A stretch of DNA of 64,000 bases from Chryseobacterium indologenes (GTDB taxonomy: Bacteria; Bacteroidota; Bacteroidia; Flavobacteriales; Weeksellaceae): positions 248,001 through 312,000 of the forward strand of contig CP065590.1 in assembly GCA_016025055.1 (NCBI GenBank), read 5' to 3'. Below the pieces are notes generated by a model that searched no databases, was not told the DNA's origin, and saw only the letters and a program-made list of their open reading frames with translations. This document shows positions 54,817 through 64,000 of the stretch, piece by piece (the first letter of the stretch is position 1; each line of letters begins with the position of its first letter). The translations under genes were made by a program, and so were the position numbers.

Positions 54817-56418
54817 TTATCTTCTTGTTCTATTCTTATCGTTTGTTCTGGCATCCTGTGCAACACGGAAACCAATCCAGCCGTAAGCTCTTCCCTGATT
54901 TTTATATCTTCTTTGTCCCGGATCCAGCCAATATGCCGTATCCTGCCATGAACCTCCTTTCACTACCCTTATATCGTTAGACATTGCAGAAGTTCTGTCT
55001 TTAGAATCTTTCTGCAACTTTACTCTACCTGAAGCATCTACAATAAATCTTTTTCTAGGAGAATTGTACATATCGAAAGAGGAAGCAGAATCTGAAGCTC
55101 TGTAGTATTCTAAAGAAGATTGTCTGTCACCGTCTCTGAAGTTTCTGTAATCAGCAATCGTTTCTCTTTCAAACTGTCCCGGAAGTCCTTTGTAGACTAA
55201 TCTACCATCAGCTAAAGTATCATATTTAATGGTACCTTCGTCGATCATTTTGTACGTTCCGTCACCATTCTTAACTACCGCCTGAGGCATATTTCCTCTG
55301 TAATAGTTGAAATCATTGTAATCTTCATCAATGATAGGTCTGTACACATCAGCAGTCCATTCTGCAACGTTACCATACATACCGTAGATTCCAAGATCAT
55401 TGGATGGATATTGTCTTACATCAGAAGTCTGTGCGGATCCGTCATTTTTCCATCCTGCAATACCTGAATAATCACCTTTACCCATTTTGAAGTTTTCAAG
55501 GAACATACCTCTGTTTTTCCCTTTGGTACCTCTTAATCTTTCAATTTCAGGCTTTTTGCCCAAGTATTGGTTATATTCTCTGTTTTTTGCCATTCCCAAA
55601 GCTGCATATTCCCATTCAACCTCTGTAGGAAGTCTGAATTTCTGAACCATTGCAGAATTCGGAGCTCTGTTGGCAGACAGCAATCTTTGGTTGGTTGTTT
55701 TCATACCACTTTTCTGCTGCATTCTTTTTTCGTTAATATATCCTTGCATTTCAGGATCATTCGCTTTGAATTTATCCATATTAAATGCAGTTCCTCCCTG
55801 GTTATTGGATTCGTTGATATATAAATCTTTAGCGATAACACCTGCCTGCATCAAAGCTTTTTCATTCGCTCTGTCAGTCAGCCATTCGCAATATCTGTTG
55901 GCTTGAGTCCACGAAACCCCTACTACCGGATAGTAGTCGAATTCCGGAGAACGCAAATAAGTCTCGTTATAATCGTTTCTAGATAATTTGTTGTCCCATA
56001 ATAAGGTATCCGGCAAAGCGCCGTTGTAGATCTCCTTATAGCTAGGGTCACTTGGAGGGAAAACATACTTCAACCATGTCAGGTATTCACGGTATTCATA
56101 GTTAGTAATTTCAGTTTCTCCGATAAAGAATGAACTTACCTGCATTCTGCGAGGTGTATTATTCCAATCATGCATAACATCATCTTTCACTAATCCCATT
56201 GTAAAAGTTCCACCTTCTACATATACCATTCCTGGCCAACCTTTCTGCTTCTGTTGCTTTCCTGCAAAAAACCAACCCTGTTTTTCGTTTGGTTTCCAAC
56301 CTGTTTTACTGACAAATTTTTTGGTACCGCCACCTTTGCTGGTCCCTGATCCGCCACAGCTGGTTAATGCAAGTGTAGAACTTAATGCTATTAATGAAAA
56401 CAACTTTAGTTTTTTCAT
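54817..56418 (-). CDS. gldJ: Gliding motility lipoprotein GldJ
   Basis: Outer-membrane-associated lipoprotein needed for gliding and stability of the T9SS. 533 residues from MKKLKLFSLIAL; lipobox TSC near residue 20. The body is an FGE-sulfatase-like domain (MVYVEGGTFTMGLV, EITNYEYREYLTWL, VVGVSWTQANRYCEWLT, GNVAEWTADVY, VVKGGSWQDTAYWLDPGQRR, WIGFRVAQDAR) typical of GldJ and GldK. It is divergent from porU, a common flavobacterial arrangement. The upstream frame to 56439 is not conserved. Confidence 0.95.
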   Translation of the reverse strand: MKKLKLFSLIALSSTLALTSCGGSGTSKGGGTKKFVSKTGWKPNEKQGWFFAGKQQKQKGWPGMVYVEGGTFTMGLVKDDVMHDWNNTPRRMQVSSFFIGETEITNYEYREYLTWLKYVFPPSDPSYKEIYNGALPDTLLWDNKLSRNDYNETYLRSPEFDYYPVVGVSWTQANRYCEWLTDRANEKALMQAGVIAKDLYINESNNQGGTAFNMDKFKANDPEMQGYINEKRMQQKSGMKTTNQRLLSANRAPNSAMVQKFRLPTEVEWEYAALGMAKNREYNQYLGKKPEIERLRGTKGKNRGMFLENFKMGKGDYSGIAGWKNDGSAQTSDVRQYPSNDLGIYGMYGNVAEWTADVYRPIIDEDYNDFNYYRGNMPQAVVKNGDGTYKMIDEGTIKYDTLADGRLVYKGLPGQFERETIADYRNFRDGDRQSSLEYYRASDSASSFDMYNSPRKRFIVDASGRVKLQKDSKDRTSAMSNDIRVVKGGSWQDTAYWLDPGQRRYKNQGRAYGWIGFRVAQDARTNDKNRTRR

Positions 56419-56583
56419 AGTCGATATAAATATTTTCAAGAGTACAAAGAAAAAATAAATTATTCAATAAATCAAATAAAGATTTGATTTTTTTGAACAA
56501 CGTTAACAAATTAATTTTATTGTATCACAATTTAATTCTAAAATTTTGATTTATTTTGTAATTTAGCAATTTCAATAATAAAC

Positions 56584-59500
56584 ATGAGACGAAAAATCAC
56601 GCTTTTATCCCTAATCGCTTTAACATCAACACTATACGCCCAAAGAAACACCATCGAATGGAATGGTTCTAAAATCCAGGATTTTGGTGAAATAAAATTA
56701 AATCTTCCGAATTTTAAAAATGAGGGCTTTTCTTTCAGCCAAAATAATGTTTTTATAGCAACCAAGCAAAAAATAGGCGAAAAGCAGTTAAAGATTTCAG
56801 ACCTTATTTGGGAAAACGTTTCTAATCAGGATTTATTTGAATTGAACGGAAATAATCTTCCGGATTATGATATAGCAGATGTTTCATATTATACATTAGA
56901 AGGTGACAGATACGCCAATATCAATGTCGCTCTTTTTAAAAATGTAAAAGGCCGTGTACAAAGACTCTCTTCATTTACGGTTTCAGAATCTTCCCTACCT
57001 TTAAATACTAATGGCAGCGTCAATAAAATAGGAACTCAGGGTAACCCGCTGGCAAGTGGTAATTTTTACAAAATAAAAGTTGATAAATCCGGGATCTTTA
57101 AAATTACCACCCAGTTTTTACGCGATAACGGCATTAACCCGTCTTCTGTAAATCCGCGAAATTTCAGAATATATGGCAACGGAGGAGTGATGCTTCCGGA
57201 ATTTAATCAGGATCCCAGATTCGATGCTTTACAGGAAAATGCCATTCAGGTCGTAGGTGAAGATGACGGCGTTTGGAATGACAATGATTATGCACTGTTC
57301 TACGCTCAGGGTCCCAACGGATTTAACCTTTATGATAACAGTAACGGGAATGGCTATAAAAGAAGAGACACCAGAACTGACAGAAGCAATGGAGTAAAAA
57401 ATATCTATGACGACTTCTCATATTATTATATCAACTTTGATAAAGGTGCCGGAAAAAGAGTGCAGCCTGTTGACGCCAACCTGCCTGCCCAATTGATTAC
57501 CCGGTATGACAACTACCAGGTAATCAACAACGACCAGAAGAATCTGCTCAAAGTTGGAAGAATCTGGGTAGAAGATACACCTTTTATCAATGAGAAAACA
57601 GTAACTTTTACAACCAATTCAGCAATACAGGCCAATGATGTGATCCGTTTCAGAACCCAGGTAGTTGCGTACAAATCGCAGCAGAATTCCATGGGAATCA
57701 CCATCAATAACCTGGCTCCCTATAATCAGACGGTATTACCGGACAGCGGAACCTATGAATACAATTTTGTTCCTTTAAACCACAGCGGAACACTGACTAA
57801 TTTAACAGGAAATCAGATTACATTTAAATATAACCCTGATATTTCTAAAAATCCAAACGGAACCTTCTACTTCGATTACGCTGAAGTACAGTACAAAGAA
57901 AACCTGGCTTTTAATGGTTCTCAAATGAATTTCAGAGATTTCTCTATTTCAAGTGGAAGCAATACGGATTATGGATTCAGCATTGCTAATGCATCAAATA
58001 TAGAGCAGGTATGGGATGTCACTGATATCACCAATGCCAACAGAAGGGTCAATAAATCAGGAGGCGGCTTTTTTAATTTTGCATACACCGCAGCCGATCA
58101 GAATTTCAATAACGAATTTGTGGCATTCCGGTCTGATGCAGCATTCAGTCCGCAATTTGTTGGAAGAATAGGAAATCAGAATCTTTCGGCCATCCAGAAT
58201 ATAGATTATCTGATCCTTACCGTTCCTGAAATGATGGGTCAGGCACAAAGGCTTGCCAACTATCACCAGACAAAAAACAATTATAAGGTAGAAATCGTAG
58301 ATGTTAATAAGGTCTATGAAGAATATTCAAGCGGAAGTAAAGACCTTACGGCCATAAGAGATTTCGTTACCAGACTCAATACTCCGGCCGGAAGGTTGAA
58401 ATATGTTTTCATTCTTGGAGATGCTTCTTACGATTATAAAAACAGGGTTCCCAACAATACGAATGTAGTTCCCAGCTATCAGAGTGAGCATTCTTCAGAC
58501 TATGTTGCCTCTTTCGTTACCGATGACTATATCGTAATGACTATGCCCCAAACGGCAAGTATCATTGAAACCAATATGCCGGACCTGCCGGTAGGTAGAA
58601 TTCCTGCAGCTAATGTTACTGAAGCCGGTATTATGATAGATAAAACACTGGCGTATTACAATTCATTGCCCGGACAATCCAGTCCTTTTGGAGAATGGCG
58701 TATGAGACTTGATTTCGTAGTGGATGATGACAGAGAGGGAGGCGGCCCCTTCCATGATGTAATGAATAAAACGCTGGTGAATGTATTTGAGCAGCCGGGT
58801 CAGCAGGAGCTTAAAGAATACAATGTCAAAAAATTATACCTTGACTCCTTCCCTGCTCAGAGTACTGCGGGAGGACAAAGATACCCACAGGTTAACCAGT
58901 CGATTTCCAATGCCATCGGAAACAGCTTATACCTTTTCTATTTCGGGCATGGAGGAATCAACGGCTGGGCACAGGAAAGAGTATTAACAAGTACTGAAAT
59001 TCAAAATTCCAATAACTTTTCCAATGTATACAGCAGATTTCCGTTTGTTTCTACGATAACCTGTGAGTTTACATTATGGGATGAACCGGATACAAATTCT
59101 GCAGGAGAACAATTCATTAAGCTGAAGCAAGGAGGTGCAGCAGCGATGATTACTTCCAGCAGAGCAATCGGAGTAGACTACGGACGTGATTTCACCAATA
59201 CATATACCCAAAATATTTTTAAATTAACCAATGACGACTTTAATTCGTTAGGTTATTCTCATTTACTGGCAAAAAAGCAGAAAGGAGCAAACAGCAACCA
59301 TTTAAAGGTAAATTTATTAGGTGATCCTGCCATGAAACTCAGCAGACCTCAAAGACTTCTGGTGATTGATAATATTGAAACTCCGGTACCGGGACTGATC
59401 AGAGGCTTGGATTTTGTTAAAATTAAAGGCCATATCAATAATCCTAACGGGACTCTTAATACTACTTTTAACGGAAAGGTGGCCATCAATATTTTTGACA

Positions 59501-60480
59501 AAAGATTAAATAAAAAAACATTAAATAATGATGGTGTGCTTACTCCGGTATTGGATTATACTGAAGAAGGAAGTGCTATCGTAAAAGCGGCCGGAACAGC
59601 AGTAAACGGAGTTTTTACCGCAGAATTTTATGTTCCCAAAGACATCAATTATGCTGTGGGCGAAGGAAGAATATTGGGATATGCTGATAATAAGTCCACT
59701 GACGTATTCAATAATCAGGCTGTACAGGTAGGAGATATCAACCCGAACGGTGTGAATGACAACCAGCCTCCTAAAGTAAAACTGTATATGAACAACACCA
59801 ACTTTGCAGATGGTGGAATCACCAACCAGAATCCGATGCTGCTGGCATGTCTTACCGATGACACAGGAATCAATTCCACAGGATCAGGGGTAGGTCACGA
59901 CATCACCACCTATCTTGACGGGCAAATTATCAATACTGTTGTTTTAAATGATTTTTATGCTCCCGGTGAAGGTAACGGCTGTCTAAACCCAAGTCTTGCC
60001 GACTACCAAAAAGGAAATGTAAGCTACCCTTTCAGAAATTTAACCATCGGACAACACCAATTGACATTTAAAGTTTGGGACATAAACAATAATTCGACAA
60101 CTGCTACGTTAAATTTTGAAGTTAAGGATGAGGCCGACCAACGTCTGACGATCAATCGTCCGTTAAACTGGCCCAATCCGTTCACGAATAAGACATACAT
60201 CCAGTTTGAGCATAACTGTGATGATATTTTAGATGTGAATGTACAGATTTATACCATCACAGGAAGATTGGTTAGAACCCTGTCTCAACCGGTAGTTGCA
60301 GAGCCGTTTCTGCAGGGCTTTAGAACGCCTCGCCAGGCTATAGAATGGGACGGAAGAGATGATTTTGGAGCTACAGTTGCAAAAGGTACATATATTTTTA
60401 AGATATTTGCAAAAAGTCAAAATCAAGAAAAATGCAAAGGAAGTGCTACAGCTGTAGAAAAAATGGTACTTTTGAAATAA
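56584..60480 (+). CDS. porU: T9SS sortase PorU
   Basis: Surface cysteine protease that removes the C-terminal sorting domain from T9SS cargo and attaches proteins to lipopolysaccharide. 1298 residues: signal peptide (about 1-19), beta domains (about 130-520), gingipain-like caspase fold (about 540-900) with catalytic His in YFGHGGINGW near 785 and Cys in VSTITCEFTLWD near 825, and a C-terminal FlgD-like Ig domain (about 1194-1290; WPNPFTNKTYIQFEH). Intact frame. Followed by porV after 59 bases. Confidence 0.95.
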   Translation: MRRKITLLSLIALTSTLYAQRNTIEWNGSKIQDFGEIKLNLPNFKNEGFSFSQNNVFIATKQKIGEKQLKISDLIWENVSNQDLFELNGNNLPDYDIADVSYYTLEGDRYANINVALFKNVKGRVQRLSSFTVSESSLPLNTNGSVNKIGTQGNPLASGNFYKIKVDKSGIFKITTQFLRDNGINPSSVNPRNFRIYGNGGVMLPEFNQDPRFDALQENAIQVVGEDDGVWNDNDYALFYAQGPNGFNLYDNSNGNGYKRRDTRTDRSNGVKNIYDDFSYYYINFDKGAGKRVQPVDANLPAQLITRYDNYQVINNDQKNLLKVGRIWVEDTPFINEKTVTFTTNSAIQANDVIRFRTQVVAYKSQQNSMGITINNLAPYNQTVLPDSGTYEYNFVPLNHSGTLTNLTGNQITFKYNPDISKNPNGTFYFDYAEVQYKENLAFNGSQMNFRDFSISSGSNTDYGFSIANASNIEQVWDVTDITNANRRVNKSGGGFFNFAYTAADQNFNNEFVAFRSDAAFSPQFVGRIGNQNLSAIQNIDYLILTVPEMMGQAQRLANYHQTKNNYKVEIVDVNKVYEEYSSGSKDLTAIRDFVTRLNTPAGRLKYVFILGDASYDYKNRVPNNTNVVPSYQSEHSSDYVASFVTDDYIVMTMPQTASIIETNMPDLPVGRIPAANVTEAGIMIDKTLAYYNSLPGQSSPFGEWRMRLDFVVDDDREGGGPFHDVMNKTLVNVFEQPGQQELKEYNVKKLYLDSFPAQSTAGGQRYPQVNQSISNAIGNSLYLFYFGHGGINGWAQERVLTSTEIQNSNNFSNVYSRFPFVSTITCEFTLWDEPDTNSAGEQFIKLKQGGAAAMITSSRAIGVDYGRDFTNTYTQNIFKLTNDDFNSLGYSHLLAKKQKGANSNHLKVNLLGDPAMKLSRPQRLLVIDNIETPVPGLIRGLDFVKIKGHINNPNGTLNTTFNGKVAINIFDKRLNKKTLNNDGVLTPVLDYTEEGSAIVKAAGTAVNGVFTAEFYVPKDINYAVGEGRILGYADNKSTDVFNNQAVQVGDINPNGVNDNQPPKVKLYMNNTNFADGGITNQNPMLLACLTDDTGINSTGSGVGHDITTYLDGQIINTVVLNDFYAPGEGNGCLNPSLADYQKGNVSYPFRNLTIGQHQLTFKVWDINNNSTTATLNFEVKDEADQRLTINRPLNWPNPFTNKTYIQFEHNCDDILDVNVQIYTITGRLVRTLSQPVVAEPFLQGFRTPRQAIEWDGRDDFGATVAKGTYIFKIFAKSQNQEKCKGSATAVEKMVLLK

Positions 60481-60539
60481 TTTAACAATACATAGATAAT
60501 AAAATAAATAAAAAACTGATAATATATAAAAGACAATAT

Positions 60540-61703
60540 ATGAATTTAACTACTAAACTGCTGTTGGGATTTGGGTTAAGTGCTGGTTTTCTAGGCTATT
60601 CGCAAGATTTAGGTAGAGTAAATCCAGTTCTTACCGGAGCTCCTTTCCTAAGAATTGCACCGGATGCAAGATCAGGTGGTATGGGAGATCAAGGGGTGGT
60701 AACCTCTCCGGATGCATTTTCACAATTCTGGAATGCAGCTAAATATCCTTTTAGCAGAACAAGTTCTTCCATAGGTCTCAACTACACACCGTATATGGGA
60801 AAACTTACTAATGATGTATTCTTATTATATGGTGCATTTCATAAATTCCTTGGGCAGGATGAGAGGTCTACGATCTCTGCCAGTATCTATTATTTTAATA
60901 TGGGGCAGGTAGATCTTACCCAGCTGGTAGGTACGGAAATTGCTTCAATGGGTACATCAAAACCAAATGAATTCTCTATTGACGTTGCCTATGGGTTGAA
61001 ACTTTCTGACTCTTACTCAATGGCTGTAACAGGTAGATTTATTCGTTCCGATTTAGCTGGTGGATTCAATACAGATACTACACTTAAAGCTGCTAATTCT
61101 TTTGCAGTGGATATTTCAGGATATTATACCTCACCAAGATTCTCCAGTTTTGGAGGATATGACGGTAAAGTAAACGCAGGTTTTGCCATTCAAAATCTGG
61201 GTCCTAAACTGGATTATACAGGAAATGAAGAATCAAGATCTTACCTTCCTACAATGGCAAGATTAGGGGTGGGCTATGATATGTATCTGGATGATATGAA
61301 CAGAGTCGGAATTTCAATAGAAGGTTCCAAGCTTTTGGTTCCGGGATCAGAATACGTAGGAATCAATCCAAATACAAGACAACCGGAGTATGCTATTCCT
61401 AATGTAGGACCAATGGCGGGTATCGGAAAATCTTTCAAAAATAAAAACAGTATCATGTACAGTGGTGCGGTAGAATATTCATATGACGATGCATTCTCTG
61501 TAAGAGGAGGTTACTTCAATGAAAGTGCAGAACAGGGAGCAAGACAATTTGCTACAGCAGGTATCGGATTAAAATACCGTTCTTTCGGGTTAGATCTTTC
61601 TTACCTGATCAACATGTCTAAAATCAACAGTGCTTTGGATAATACTCTTCGTTTCGGTCTTACGTGGAACATCGGAGATGAAACATCAAATGTAGATCGT
61701 TAA
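60540..61703 (+). CDS. porV: T9SS outer-membrane protein PorV
   Basis: FadL-like barrel that shuttles T9SS cargo from the SprA translocon to the PorU attachment complex. 387 residues: signal peptide (to about 19, LGYSQ), then PFLRIAPDARSGGMGDQGVV, a hallmark opening, SYYLNMGQ-like YYFNMGQVDLTQ, and a C-terminal barrel ending RFGLTWNIGDETSNVDR. Same strand and 59 bases from porU, so an operon. Together with gldJ it makes this a T9SS locus in the same window as a T9SS-sorted Rhs partner. Confidence 0.95.
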   Translation: MNLTTKLLLGFGLSAGFLGYSQDLGRVNPVLTGAPFLRIAPDARSGGMGDQGVVTSPDAFSQFWNAAKYPFSRTSSSIGLNYTPYMGKLTNDVFLLYGAFHKFLGQDERSTISASIYYFNMGQVDLTQLVGTEIASMGTSKPNEFSIDVAYGLKLSDSYSMAVTGRFIRSDLAGGFNTDTTLKAANSFAVDISGYYTSPRFSSFGGYDGKVNAGFAIQNLGPKLDYTGNEESRSYLPTMARLGVGYDMYLDDMNRVGISIEGSKLLVPGSEYVGINPNTRQPEYAIPNVGPMAGIGKSFKNKNSIMYSGAVEYSYDDAFSVRGGYFNESAEQGARQFATAGIGLKYRSFGLDLSYLINMSKINSALDNTLRFGLTWNIGDETSNVDR

Positions 61704-62071
61704 GATATTCAAACTAACAAAAGCCTCATCATATCACAATGTTTGAGGCTTTTTTTTGCGACTATTTTATTCCACCACCAAACTTCAAAGGTAATATGCG
61801 GTTCCTTATTGATGAGCGCCTCAAAAAGTGACAATACCGTTGATAAAGCAATGAGGTTGAGTCGAACCCGTCCTGCTCTAGAATAATTCGTAAGAATAGC
61901 GAAAACATTGCGTTATAGGTAAATGATATAGGTATAAATATTTCAAACTCCCACTGATCCCATTTACCATTGATCTCTCAAAAACAGGATATTAAAAAAA
62001 TATAATATTTAAGTGTACAAAAGTCTCTTCTTTATGGGGCTTTTTTTGTTTCCAATACCTATTTTTGTAAT
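61704..62071. other. Spacer after porV
   Basis: Starts with the porV terminator. The remainder (61760-62071) has no intact gene and no tRNA. On the - strand a short piece reads LLYQRYCHFLRR, which looks like a fragment of read-through sequence; I do not assign it. A T-rich hairpin-like end (GGGGCTTTTTTTG) is near 62037. Confidence 0.35.
61719..61757 (+). terminator. Terminator after porV
   Basis: AAAGCCTCA (61720-61728) pairs with TGAGGCTTT (61744-61752), a 15-base loop, followed by five more T. It is 16 bases after the porV stop. Confidence 0.8.
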
Positions 62072-64000
62072 ATGAACTATTCGGCGGAGCTAAAGAAATT
62101 TGTAACCAGTCAGTATGTATATTCTGCCATCAGAATTACATTAGCTACCGTTTTGCCTTGTCTGGTCCTCGCCCATTTTGGAATTTTAAAAGAATATTTC
62201 CTCTTTCCGCTGGGAACCAGCTTTGTGGCTTTAACAGATCAGCCCGGTCCTTTTATCCGAAGAAGAAACTCTCTTGCTTTTGCCATTTGCTGTTTTGTCT
62301 TTGTTGCACTGATCGCCAGTCTGGTGATGAATATAAAAGTCCTTGTCCTCCTTGAGGTTATCGTATTCGGGTTATTCTTTTCTCTGATTGGAGTCTACGG
62401 ACAGCGACTTGCTGCCGTGGGTTCTCTGTCTTTGGTCGTACTGGCTATCTTTATTGACGGCCATCTTACAGGAAGTAATATATTTAAAAGCTTACTCATA
62501 TTTGCATCCGGATGTATATGGTTTTTACTCATATTTCTTGTGGTAACCACCATCCGTCCCTATAAACTGGCCGGGCAGATGATCGGAGAAAACTATCTTC
62601 AATTAGCAGAATTCCTAAAGATCAAGGCCAATTATTATCAGAAAAATCCGGACTTTGATAAACTGACGACCCAGGTTATTGCCAAACAGATTGAAATAAA
62701 AAATCTTCAGGAAGATACCCGGGAAACCGTTTTTAAAACCAGAACGATCGTCAACGAATCTACGACGACAAGCCGTCTTTTAATGCTGATGTTCCTGAAT
62801 TCAATGGACCTTCATGAGAAGCTGATGACTTCCGAAAGTGATTATCAGAAGCTTCAGCAAAGCTTTGAAGACAGCATGATCCTGGTAAATATTCATGATT
62901 ATCTCAATCTCCTTGCTGAAGAAATTACCAATATCGGGATTGCCCTGCAAAGCGGAACAAGAGCCAGACCCATGTTTAATCTGGAACTTGAATTAAAAAA
63001 CCTGAATTACAACTATTTCGAACTTAGAAATAAGCAGTTATCTCCCGATAGCCTTGAGAATTTCATGGTCCTTCGCCAGATCCTGATGCGTATCAATGAG
63101 ATCACCAAAGAAATCAATGAGATTTATAAAGTATTTTCACAAAACATTAAGCTGGCTAAGAGTTTATCCACTGGATTAGACTTAAAAAAATTCATGCCTA
63201 ATGAACCGAAACTTAATGCCAAAGTTTTAAGGAATAACATCTCGTTATCTTCCTCTCATTTCCGCCATGCGATAAGAATTACTACCGCGCTTCTGCTCGG
63301 GTATATTTTTTCAATGTTTGATTTTCTGGGCCTGGGACATACTTACTGGATATTGATTACCATTACGGCTATCTTAAAACCGGCCTACTCCATCACTAAG
63401 AAAAGAAATCTTCTTCGTCTGTACGGAACTATTACAGGAGCGGTGATTGCTTATACTATTCTGCATTTTATACATATCAATGGCGTTTTGTTTGCCATCC
63501 TGCTGATAAGCATGATCATGTGCTTCAGCTTTCTGAAAGGACGGTATTATTGGGCTGTTTTATTCATGACCATCTATGTTTTCCTGAGTTTCAATTTCTT
63601 AAATCCCGGAAAAGTAGATATTATCTTTAAAGACAGGATTTTCGATACCGCTATTGCAGGTATTATTGCTTTTGCCGTATCTTACATCGTACTGCCGGTT
63701 TGGGAGCATACCCAGAATCTGGATCTGATGAAAAAATCTGCAGAGGATAATCTTATCTATTTTCAAAGTGTGATCTCTAAATTTTTGCAGGGGAATTTTG
63801 ATCTTGAAGATTATAAAGTAAAGCGAAAAAACGCTATTATCTCCCTGGCCAACCTTTCCGATAACTTTCAGCGAATGATTTCTGATCCCAAGAACCAGCA
63901 GAAAAAACTGGAAGTTGTTCATCAGTTTGTCGCCACATCACACCTGATCACAGCTTATACGGCTTCTCTTTCACAGTATGCAAAAAGTAATGAGCAATAT
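62072..64000 (+). CDS. FUSC family membrane protein (partial, cut by window end)
   Basis: At least 643 residues; runs past the window. Order: about five N-terminal membrane helices (about 16-170, with the FPLGTSFVALTDQPGP loop), a large cytosolic helical region (about 175-385), a second set of helices (about 395-540; FLGLGHTYWILITITAILKPAY and LRLYGTITGAVIA), and a C-terminal cytosolic domain. Two-lobed architecture matches YccS/FUSC proteins related to aromatic-acid exporters and aluminium-activated transporters. Substrate unknown. Start at ATG 62072, frame intact to the end. Confidence 0.9.
   Translation, partial: MNYSAELKKFVTSQYVYSAIRITLATVLPCLVLAHFGILKEYFLFPLGTSFVALTDQPGPFIRRRNSLAFAICCFVFVALIASLVMNIKVLVLLEVIVFGLFFSLIGVYGQRLAAVGSLSLVVLAIFIDGHLTGSNIFKSLLIFASGCIWFLLIFLVVTTIRPYKLAGQMIGENYLQLAEFLKIKANYYQKNPDFDKLTTQVIAKQIEIKNLQEDTRETVFKTRTIVNESTTTSRLLMLMFLNSMDLHEKLMTSESDYQKLQQSFEDSMILVNIHDYLNLLAEEITNIGIALQSGTRARPMFNLELELKNLNYNYFELRNKQLSPDSLENFMVLRQILMRINEITKEINEIYKVFSQNIKLAKSLSTGLDLKKFMPNEPKLNAKVLRNNISLSSSHFRHAIRITTALLLGYIFSMFDFLGLGHTYWILITITAILKPAYSITKKRNLLRLYGTITGAVIAYTILHFIHINGVLFAILLISMIMCFSFLKGRYYWAVLFMTIYVFLSFNFLNPGKVDIIFKDRIFDTAIAGIIAFAVSYIVLPVWEHTQNLDLMKKSAEDNLIYFQSVISKFLQGNFDLEDYKVKRKNAIISLANLSDNFQRMISDPKNQQKKLEVVHQFVATSHLITAYTASLSQYAKSNEQY

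Overview
The window looks like a chromosomal segment of a Bacteroidota species close to Chryseobacterium (Flavobacteriia, Weeksellaceae). It is AT-rich, carries the type IX secretion/gliding genes gldJ, porU and porV, encodes many short lipoproteins and TPR-AraC regulators, and has promoters of the Bacteroidota type (TTTG-N19-TAnnTTTG), the best example lying upstream of the tetR gene. I see no rRNA, tRNA, CRISPR array, insertion sequence or prophage.

Layout. 1-2.8 kb: a small DUF6526 protein, a tiny lipoprotein, topoisomerase IB and an AraC regulator. 2.9-13.2 kb: a complete urease system read leftward, in the order ureA-ureB-ureC, an outer-membrane barrel protein, ureE-ureF-ureG-ureD, a UreH/HupE-type metal permease, a urea transporter and a TonB-dependent receptor. 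13.4-29.2 kb: housekeeping and accessory genes, including P5C dehydrogenase, two small lipoproteins, a membrane-anchored TPR-AraC regulator, a thioredoxin-like protein, FabH, CorA, a membrane patatin, a flavodoxin-fold oxidoreductase with a divergent HxlR regulator, a lipoprotein metalloprotease, Tag and a DoxD-DoxA protein. 29.7-34.4 kb: a leftward tetR-tolC-hlyD-emrB efflux operon. 34.7-40.4 kb: a cytosolic hypothetical protein, HolB, an outer-membrane protein, LptC and AnmK. 40.9-51.7 kb: a T9SS-sorted propeller-like protein followed by a two-piece Rhs protein with a zincin toxin tip and candidate immunity lipoprotein, then an orphan Rhs tip with a JAB-like toxin and a second candidate immunity lipoprotein, then a decayed third tip. 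52.2-64 kb: SRPBCC, Nudix, MurF, GldJ, PorU, PorV, and a FUSC membrane protein cut by the window end.

The most interesting system is the 40.9-51.7 kb polymorphic-toxin locus. Its Rhs shell is split over two secreted proteins, resembling TcB/TcC, it sits behind a T9SS C-terminal-domain protein, and it is followed by spare tip cassettes of decreasing integrity.

A caution for every reader: at least ten genes are broken by single-base length changes inside mononucleotide runs (topoisomerase IB, ureD, ureC, ureA, emrB twice, the 34.7 kb gene, anmK twice, the T9SS protein, both Rhs genes, and the first immunity gene). Correcting each run restores a full-length family member, so I treat these as probable base-calling errors rather than true pseudogenes and give merged coordinates.
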